From the NCBI RefSeq assembly GCF_001039355.2, contig NW_019775591.1, positions 911,747 through 975,746 on the forward strand: a DNA stretch of 64,000 bases, given 5' to 3'. Position 1 is the first letter of the stretch, and every line of letters starts with the position of its first letter. Positions 55,191 through 64,000 of the stretch are shown piece by piece. The notes below the pieces were generated by a model. It was given only the letters and a program-made list of their open reading frames with translations, was not told the DNA's origin and made no database searches. Position numbers and translations under genes: made by a program. This DNA comes from Lingula anatina. Its lineage: Eukaryota > Brachiopoda > Lingulata > Lingulida > Lingulidae.

Positions 55191-58100
55191 CTGAAAGGAC
55201 AGTTAATCTGCTTGAAGATTGAGTTCCATATTATAGTAATGCCTATTAGGAAGTCGCTGATTGCTGCAGAGAATTGAGGGGGGGGGAGCAAAAGGAGTAA
55301 CCTTGGCCATGTGTGTCACACACTGCAGGATGGATCCGATGGTGAAATGAACAGAAAATTTTGTGAATGGAACTTGGGAGTTATGACCAATCCCAATACT
55401 GTATCAAACACAATACTATTACAAAAAGTGTGTTTAGCTTTGTGAATGTACCATTATATACATGTATATACGTACCTCCCTCTTCCTCCCTTTCTTCCTT
55501 AATATGTTATGACATGCAGGAAAGATGAAGACAGGTCAAAATATGTCCATAACCTGGTATCTTCCAGAGCACATAATTCTGGCCCTCGACAGTTGCTATA
55601 GATGTAGATTAGTAACTTTGATACGAGAGGTTTGAGATGTATAGACTGATAGATAAATTGATGGATATGATTGCAGATGCAGACACATGTGGCCACTATA
55701 CAAATCAGCATCTTTGCCTGATTGTTATTATCGAGGGGTTGTGAAGGACATTAGTGCTCTTGGTGACCTTTTTTTTTTTTCAAAATTATAGTAATTCGCC
55801 TTCTTAAAAGATGAAAAAAAAACAGCAATATTGCAATTGATGACAAATTAACTGTATGATAAACTTGAAGATTGATATATATATAGATGCTATATAATGA
55901 TGTAGTCTCATCATTAGAGAAAGTCGCTTTGGAGCAAAAATTCTTTTTCAGCACTGCAACTATAATGAGATGGTGCCTGTCCTATATATATATATATGGG
56001 ACCTATGATATTTTAATGACTGTGAAACCACAGAAAACCACAGTAGATGTTTATTAAGGTGAGTTCTGTGGTCAGATGGAAGAAAATAGTCGGTTAAACT
56101 GAGTCAGAGAGTTCATTCATCACAAGAAAAGTCCTACCGCACACAAATTAAGCGAGGGGATGACGTGCGTGTGTCTTAACTTTTATTGTTTGTAGCATGC
56201 AATCTTAGCTGGGGATGGGGGGGTTTGATACTCTCATACTTCATATGAAAAAGAAAGAAATGGGTAAGAAAAGGGGGTAGAGGGTAATTAGGGCAACTCC
56301 CATCTTGTCTCAAGATAAAAGGTAATAGCAAATTACATAAAGTAAATTTAAAAAAAAAAAGGCAAACTTTCAGCCATAAGAACCTCTTTAAAATTATGCG
56401 ATCATTTTTCGATTTTAATGTTTTTATCATACAGTAGTTAAGAATACCCTTTTCATGTTGGACTTTCAATTACATATGGTTCCATACATTTATATTGAAA
56501 CCTTTGTGTCCTGTTGGTATAAATACAGTCTTAATACTATGTAAATGATCATTAGGCTCTGCATGAGGTTTCCAAATGATTTTACAGGAAAAATGAGCAA
56601 GGCAAATCATCAAATAAATGAGGGATCTGCATGATACATGATTCTTATTGGTGGATGGGAAAGTACTAATGTACACATATGAGTTCTAAATCAAAAAGTT
56701 TTGTTATTAATAGTGTCCACTGTAAAGTACCTTTCATGATGATGGACGATAATTTCTGTCTCTGTCTTGTATATGTGATGACTGCATGAAACCCACTCCT
56801 GTTGCTGGCGTATGGCTTGTATTACCATCTCTGTGAACCAAGAGATTTTGAATAATAACAATGAATGATTCACATACAAGCTGTCAGGCCCCTTACAAGT
56901 GTTTCAAATGAGAATGCTTTTTGAGATGATTTGACTGGACTTTTTTACATTGCTAGCCTTTTTTCCATGGTTCATTTTCTCAGAGTTGTCAACAAAAACA
57001 AAAAGATAGATCATGCAAGGAATCATGTGCATCTGTGTGTCTTAAATTTGTGATTTTGATCACCTGAGACAGCTGGGGGTGAACTTAGGCCAAATATGAA
57101 ACTCAAGGCCAGTTGATGGGTCAGTTGATAAAATGACCACCTTGACCTACAGTGGTACTGCCAAGGTCACTGGGACCACCTTAATAAAAAAGCTCTGAAA
57201 TTGATGACCTGAGTATAAGTGATGAGGCTGAAATTTCACCTGATCCTTGCATAGTGCTGGACAGCACATGTTTTGCTTACACGTGACAAGTTTTGCCAGT
57301 AACAGTTTTGAAAACCACGGGCCATACATTGCTGCTGACGGGAGAGAAAAAAACGATATTTCGATCACCATACTCTACTAGCTTTAGAAATATACCCTAA
57401 ACTCCCTTAATGAAGTGTAATTTCATTCGTTTACAAAACAGGGGGAGAAGGAGGGAGATGGAGAGGGTCTTCTTACATAACATGTATACCCTGGAAAAAT
57501 AATACCTACTGTCAATATCAATTAATCATGTATATTAATTCACATTTATCATGCAGGTGTGTATTTTCTGGTAAACATGGGAGGTTCACGTGTATACCTA
57601 TTAACTAACATGTGACTCTTTCTCCTACAATCCCTGCCCTTGTAACGTTCACCCACCTGTTCCCGAGATATGATGAATTATGATTACAATGTTTTAGTAT
57701 GTTCTTTTGTCATATTTGTGTCAGACAACATGTGATGCTCTATCTTTCTCTATCTGTGCTTTCAACATATGACCATATTGCTCATGATGGTATTTTTTGT
57801 GAATCAGATACGGTTTTTTTACCTTGTTTCAATTTTATTTAATATTTATTTTATTTATTCATTCATTTTTTTTAAATTTTTACTTGCCTGCTTTCCTGAG
57901 GAAGTCTACAAGTCTACAGTATATTTAATTATTTAAATAATACAGCTGAAATGAAATTCAAGTTGCATTAATGTTCACAAAACATAATTTGACAGTTAAT
58001 CAAATGAATGCAGCGGTGAAATACATGTAAAAGAACATGATGAGTGTAAGATTTAAATTTAAAAAATTATTTTTCTAATATTTCAAAAATGGTAATAAGA

Positions 58101-58945
58101 ATGGAAAATGTATCATAATTGTATTATGTTTTCTTTGTCATTTTACAGAATAATTACCCTATTCCTCCCCCCCCCCAACCCCCCAACCCCAAAAAAAGAA
58201 AGAAAGGGAGAAAAAAAAAAGCAAAAATAAATTTCTAGACAATTTGTAACACATGGACACTTGATTTACGTTCACAATATGACCACTTACAAAGCAAAAG
58301 AATCCTTCACTTAATGGTCATTTATTTTACTGCAACTCACTACTGGTCCAATGTTTAGGTGGTGTTTTTGCTTGTTTCTAAGAAATGCAGGGTCATGCTT
58401 CCATCATCCACCTGTTAAATGCTCAAATGGAATGGAGCATTTCTTTGCTCTCCGTGGGGTCACTTCATTGTTAAACAGTATCAACTCTTAAACAGTCCCA
58501 GCAATTATCAGACTGTATTATTAAACCATTCCCTTTATAACCATTCATTGTTTGCTTAATGACAATAAGGGGTTGCTGTTTATTCTTAATGCCATACTGT
58601 GTTGTGGTTAACATTGGATACAGTTGAGAGAAATACTGGTCAACTACCTCATGGCAGCCTGACCACCTCTGACCAAGAGGCTGTGGAGGATATTGCACCT
58701 CTATTAAGTCAGGGTTAAAGGGATTGTTTATGATCATAAACCTCCTGTTCCGTTGGCATTTATTGGACAGGCCTTTGATAATATTGATAGATTTTCAATA
58801 TGTTTGTGTAGAGCTTTGTTTAGAGAATTGATTTGTTTACATAAAATTAGTAATGTTGTTGGGACTCCCGCATGGGATTTTAATGAAAAACAACTTGTTT
58901 GCTATGGAAAAAATTATCAGTTCTTTGTACAACATTTAGGTTATC

Positions 58946-58975
58946 ATCATTAATGAAAGTAATTTCATTAATGAT
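58946..58975. repeat. Perfect 13-bp hairpin
   Basis: ATCATTAATGAAA and TTTCATTAATGAT are perfect inverted arms around a GTAA loop. It is AT-rich, with no T-run context to suggest a terminator role. It may be a transposon remnant. Confidence 0.7.
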
Positions 58976-60499
58976 TGTGCTTATTTGAGGTTTGTTTAAG
59001 AACCTATCTTTATTAATATCTTCGGTTTGTCAGCTCATACACAAAATCATTATCTTTTAAAAATCTCACACAAAACTATGTTAATTAATGCACACGGAAC
59101 ACTTTTTTAATTAAGTCCTCTCCATATAAATTTAATTAAGGTATTTTCATTGGGCACGTGTTTCAGAAAATGTGTCAGTGGTCATGTACAAAAATTCCCA
59201 CAGTGCTTGTTGCAAGTGGTCATTCATTGATTTTTTGGGCACATCTATTTGACAGATGTACAGATATGGCAATCATATAGATATTTTTTGCCGGATGTCA
59301 TAAAACAAATGTGATTGATTACGTGTCAGCGACCTGGCTATTGATAGTCTGGTTTGAACAGGAAGGGGGAGGGTCGCAGAGATAATACGGAAAATTATAT
59401 CCAATTGTTATGCAATTCTTTATTTATAGTTTTACATCAGACTGAGTTGTTGAAAATGTACAGACGTAAATAATAATGGTGTTGTACAAGCTGGACTATC
59501 AGTTGCACAAATCTACAAATCGTGAAACTTTCTAATACATTAAAAAACTTGACTTTTTATTAGAGAGTAATAATTTACAACACTCTTGGGTGCAAGACGT
59601 TGCAGCAGATATTTTTTCTCAAAATTATTATTTTATTTATTTTATTTATTTATTTATTTATTTATTTTGGCCATGGGGTTACTCCGCCATGGGGTGCTTA
59701 TTTTCAGGAAGATTTTTTTCCAGATATATATATATATGCTCCGCAAATTCCTTTGCACAAAGATAAGCTGTGTGCACTCAATAATAATAATATCAACAAA
59801 CAATTAATTAAATGAAAAAAAAAACAGTTGTAGCAGATTCAAATGTGCACCTTGATGAGACCTGCAGTGAAAACAATGCTGACTGTGACTCTCCTAATGG
59901 TAGAGAATATTGCCTCAGCAGTTAACTAACCTAAGTACATACAATGTGGAGACAGTTCAAATAAAATCTAGAGTTGATTTATTAATCACATGTCCAGTTG
60001 TTACATGTACGTTTCCTTTCTCAGTGGGTGGAAGAGACCACAAGTGGCCCAAATTTGTCCCTGTCTCACTTCTGTAAATTTCTCTCAGAAAAAAGTTAAA
60101 TAGATTCTTTCAAAACAATTTTTGTTGTGTCTTTGGATCTTTTTCTGTCCAGATCAATTGTTTACTTATCCCTTTTTTAAGTCAAAACAGTTTTTTTTTT
60201 TCAAATTACTCCCATCTCCTGTAATGATATAAGCCTGCATGCTCAAATTTTATTGTTTATAAACAACCAATAAAACTTCAAGTCATGCAATGCATATCAC
60301 AAGCTGTCATAAACCTCACTTTATGATTGATACTAAAAAAAAGTCGCCCCTTAACCCCTTAAATGCTTAAGGATTTTTGTGAGCAACATAATTTCAAACA
60401 TAATGATACATGTCTTTTGAAATGCAAATCGCCATATTTAACGACAATTAATATGGTTATATCAACTAGTGAAAGTGTGTATTCATTATTCAGTACACT

Positions 60500-60756
60500 T
60501 TGACTGCATTCCCATAGACACCATCAGTCTACGTGGATCAACCCAACTCTGCAGGGACTCTCGCTGATTGCATTGCAATTTGCGTAATTGAATGACAAGC
60601 CTCCTCTTGTTTCCAATGTACTCAACAGTATTCTGTATTCTACTTTTTGCCAGGATCAGGAGGCATGTCATTTAGTTAAACTGATTGCAATCAGCGCAAG
60701 TCCCCGCAGAGTTGGGTCGATCCACATAAACTGAAGATGTCTATGGGAATGTGGCC
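60500..60756. mobile_element. Foldback MITE, family A copy 2
   Basis: Same family as 6075-6326. Left arm: CATTCCCATAGACACCATCA, GTCTACGTGGATCAACCCAA, CTCTGCAGGGACTCTCG. Right arm: CAAGTCCCCGCAGAGTTGGG, TCGATCCACATAAACTGAAG, ATGTCTATGGGAATGTGGCC. The inner part shares CCTCCTCTTGTTTCCA and TTCTGTATTCTAC with copy 1. TAA follows the right end. Confidence 0.85.
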
Positions 60757-61742
60757 TAAGAGAATACAGTCACATCGGGTTTTTAACATGTGCTATTTTA
60801 CCATGACCTTTTTTAAACGTTTCTGTGTGTAAACATCGTCCCATTCTGATCCATGTTAGTGTTTGCACATAACCATGGGCAATGAATGAAGAGCGAACAA
60901 TCAACGCTCACACTACAAGGGGGCTAGAAAAGAAAAGAAAAAAAGGTAAAGGCAGTTAGCCTGTAAATAAACATCATAAGTGTGCTTTGTTGTACCTTCG
61001 TATCAATCTCAGGTTCTGCAAGCATACTGAAAAAGGAAGGAATAAGTTTAGAAATGAGGTTACCCATGAATAAACCAACCAAATGTGTTTTGCCTTGCCT
61101 ATTTAAGTATTGGTTTTAGAGTGCTATTTCAGTACATTAGTGCATTTTGCCTTTTGAATAATATTTTAAAACAGGTCAGTCATGTTCATTTTTTTTTTTT
61201 TATATAACTTCAGCACACCACTTAATGTCAACACTTTCACTGCGGTTAACCAGTAGAGCTGCATATATTTGACTACTATTATTCTAAATGACCAATTCCC
61301 AACTCAATAAACCATGATATGGAGAAGTGAGACTATTTGATTTTTCATGGTTTACCACTGAACTCTTTTTTATTCTTTCAGATAAATGATAATAAATAGA
61401 AGAAACTTTTTAGACCAGTTTTAATGCCTTATTTAGTGGCATAAAGATTTTGTTAATATTGTTGTTAGTATTTGTTGTTAGTAAGTTAATAGGTTAATTG
61501 GAGGTATTAATTAAGAGTGGTCTTGAGATGCGAACTAGTAAGATCATTCAAAAATTTCACACTAAACACTCCTTGCCACCTTTTTGTCAGAAAAGGTACA
61601 AGAGAACTGAATGTTCCCCCTATGAAAAACAAAAAAGTTTTGTTTTGGAAAACATCCCATGACGCAATTATGAATAACATATTAATCATATATAAGTGCT
61701 TACAGTCATAAAAAGTAAGGATGGAATGTTGTTTTTAATTTT
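60757..61742. other. Intergenic, nothing firmly recognised
   Basis: AT-rich. A plus-strand frame of 64 codons at 61517-61711 overlaps the tail of the decayed minus-strand coding sequence and has no recognisable motif. Confidence 0.4.
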
Positions 61743-62480
61743 TAGAAAACAGACAAATACATTAACCTGCCCCCACATCAAGTCTGAGCTGCATTTGACT
61801 CTCAATATTTGGCCCCAAGTGTCATCACAAGGAAGGAAAACAGCATCAAAATAGTCAACGAAATTAGACCTGTTATGATCTTCCAGATTTATATGTCGAG
61901 CAAGGCCAAGCGGAGCATAGTTCAGTTTTGACATCCTCATCATAAACTTGTGACATGAACTTGTGATTGTTTTAGTCCTGACAGGCCCATTGTTGAAGTT
62001 ATAAATTCAAAGAAGATACCAGTACGAGTGATCACCTGGATGACTGAATTATGGCTGATGTCTGGTGACATGCAATATTTATGGAGGGATCTCCAGTACA
62101 GTACATCAATATTTAAAATGTGGGGTAGTTTATAACCTAGGTCAAGAAATCTGTTAACCTCATGCTCTGAATTGATGTTTTAGGGGAGGGGGTTATGAAC
62201 CAATTTCTTATCTTTTTTATAGCAAAACATACATCCTTTTGTTTTCTTGTCTAGAGTGCCCCAGTTTGGATGTTTCTTTATAAGGGTTTTTGGATGTAGG
62301 ATGTCATTCAGTTCAGATCATTGATTTTTAAATTTTGTGTGGATATTCTTTAATCTATGGCTCTTACTTCATAATCTGGAAGAAATATAATGTTATTTGA
62401 GAACTTCAATGTGTTTTAGAAATTAAAGTAAGAAGAAACAAACTCCTCTTTCACCCTCTTTTCTTTTCTTTGTCTGCCAT
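61743..62480 (-). pseudogene. Decayed coding sequence of unknown family
   Basis: Read on the minus strand from an ATG at 62478-62480, the region keeps protein-like sequence for about 245 codons but is broken by stops and frame changes. One frame runs from about 62353 to 61940 with stops at 62318-62320, 62180-62182 and 61940-61942. The segments between stops are long (45 and 79 codons) and well composed, for example HPNWGTLDKKTKGCMFCYKK, which has a C-x2-C pair, and GYKLPHILNIDVLYW. After a frame change the sequence continues to about 61743 (NFVDYFDAVFLPCDDTWGQ). The opposite strand is full of stops. A decayed transposon or virus-derived gene, or a retrocopy, is possible. I cannot name the family. 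Confidence 0.5.
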
Positions 62481-64000
62481 AATTTAAAAGTATACGTACA
62501 TTTTCTCTCAAAAAATGTCACCTGTCATCTTTTCAAAACACGATACGAATGTGTCTGTAAAAATGTATTTTCTGTGCTATGCAAAGCTTTCATCATTTTC
62601 CGTCTCATTTTAATGGTATGTTTTGATAACTAAACATCTGGTATAACACAATCACTAAAAATGAGTAAAAAAAGATTGCCCCAGGCATTCTTTTTTCAAA
62701 AGGCTAAACAAACAAAGAAATGTGAGCATTCATTGTTTTATTTTTGTTCACCCAAAATTAGCTCCATATAATCTGCCATTTCAACCAAAAAAAAAAGTTT
62801 ACTGTTTCTGCAAAGACACAGCTGTAGAATAAGGGGGGGAAAGAAGACTTGAAGGGACTGTAAATTCAATCAATAAAATTTGCCTCATTATGCATCCTTA
62901 TGCTAAGCTGTGAAGGTGAAAAACAACACAAATTTTAATGAAATTTTTAATGACCATTCAATGAGCCATTTTAATAAAGTTAATGCACAGCAAAAACATT
63001 CTTACATCTATTTTCCAGATAATCTTTCATTATTCACAACTGACTCATGCAACAAAAAGTACAATTTTTCAAGAATTATAATTAAACTCAAAAGTTTCAA
63101 TGGTGAAATGTAACAGATCACACACTAAAGAACACAGAGACAAAAAGTAGCTACGTAGGCTACATGTATCAATCTATGCAGCAGTTATCATAAGCTTTTG
63201 ATGCACCATACATTCATGCCTGTGCCCTTGAAAATTGATGGAGGGGGGAGGGGATATGGAGTGCACGGCAATTACCCTGGATGTTCACGAAGCCTTGGAG
63301 ACAACCCATAAGTCACCGAGTCCTTAGCTTTATGCTGTAACCAAGTGGTCATTTATTGTCCACCCATGTGGGCAGGCCACAAAAACATCTCCAAAACTTG
63401 CTTTCAAACCCTCCATCAAGCTGAAGGCCATGGCCTCTTGATAACATCGCAGCGCCTCCAACATACAAGGTGCACAACCAGAAAACACATTAATATTGAC
63501 TGCTGTGATAAAGTTTAAAAACAATGCTGAAATGACGTTCCATTTTTGAAATGTTTTTCATAAACACTCTAGGTGTGTCACAACATATAAGATGTAAACC
63601 ATCATCCATAACTTGATTCCTGTTATGAAGAACAAAAATAATTTTATCTGTATTTTATCACAGGACATGGGCTAAGGCACCCGGGTACAAATATGCAGAG
63701 GTCTGTCTAAAGAAGAAAAACATATCATAGATAATTTGATAACTCAGACCTCGAAAAAAAAACGAAGATGATTCTGATCTCTTAACTCTTAAAAAAATTT
63801 AAAAACAACTTATTTCTCTTCTTTTTTATTTTTATAATTTCAAATGTGTAACAATAAATGAAAGTCAGGATAGCATGTCTGACACCAATCAACAGTGTCA
63901 GAATTCATGGACCTAGTTCTGAACATAGCTAAATGAATGTATGTAGGCACCACCCAACCTGCACTACTATATAGAGGACAACTTCCTAAAACTTCTACTG
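62481..64000. other. Intergenic, nothing firmly recognised
   Basis: AT-rich DNA. A minus-strand frame at 63330-63524 contains a moderately protein-like stretch (EALRCYQEAMAFSLMEG) ending in TAA, but it has weak splice context and no known motif. Confidence 0.4.

Larger units (their letters stand above)
54502..60499. other. Mostly featureless intergenic or intronic DNA
   Basis: Apart from the coding-like block at 55044, this holds a TA repeat near 55984, a C tract at 58168-58187, a TTTA-type repeat at 59632-59667 and the perfect hairpin at 58946-58975. A minus-strand frame at 58471-58737 is open for about 88 codons without recognisable motifs. Confidence 0.4.

Noticed and set aside
56731-56830. 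Possible 100-nt minus-strand exon (HHIYKTETEIIVHHHE)
   Set aside because: Splice-like borders exist, but two frames are open and the phase does not match the preferred frame of the 55044 block. Too weak to call.
60996-61026. Possible 31-nt minus-strand exon
   Set aside because: Good acceptor (TTTTTCAG) and GTACAA donor, but far too short to support without transcripts.
63330-63524. 64-codon minus-strand frame containing EALRCYQEAMAF
   Set aside because: Weak acceptor, no family recognised, and no companion exons nearby.

Overview
The window is eukaryotic nuclear DNA from an animal. It is AT-rich, carries long microsatellites (CT, CA/TG, AT, TTTA, GACA), has genes split by GT-AG introns, and is rich in short palindromic transposon remnants. 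The best-supported gene is an FBXL5 orthologue. The loose intron-rich layout and the repeat types suggest a marine invertebrate, probably a lophotrochozoan such as a mollusc, but that is inference. A 354-base assembly gap lies at 18524-18877.

Layout. (1) 1-9.3 kb, plus strand: the 3' end of a coiled-coil gene that starts left of the window. It has two shared phase-0 exons and two alternative endings, at 1342-1452 and 8989-9174, separated by a large intron with transposon remnants. (2) 9.3-33.2 kb: a gene desert with microsatellites, palindromic MITEs, hAT-like short elements, a cluster of TGCAGCAA palindromes and a tandemly duplicated repeat. (3) 33.2-40.0 kb: two head-to-head genes. On the minus strand is an intronless 189-residue protein resembling ATP6V1FNB/SPMIP1, a ciliary or sperm microtubule-inner-protein type. 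On the plus strand is FBXL5 in nine coding exons (645 residues). The 212 bp between their start codons hold an RFX X-box-like motif and a perfect TGACGTCA. (4) 40.0-46.2 kb: a probable 6.2-kb intron in the FBXL5 3' UTR. (5) 46.2-64 kb: the last FBXL5 UTR exon, then mostly non-coding DNA with further transposon remnants. At 61.7-62.5 kb there is a decayed minus-strand coding sequence of unknown family, and near 55.1 kb a short coding-like block.

Function. FBXL5 is the substrate receptor of an SCF ubiquitin ligase that targets iron-regulatory proteins. All seven hemerythrin iron-ligand positions and the four C-terminal cysteines that hold the [2Fe-2S] cluster are present, so iron and oxygen sensing is probably intact. 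I see no functional link to the ciliary-type neighbour beyond the shared promoter region. I did not find a convincing new biological system. The observations most worth checking are the X-box divergent promoter, the foldback MITE family with TTA/TAA target sites, the TGCAGCAA element, the decayed unknown ORF and the alternative ends of the coiled-coil gene.
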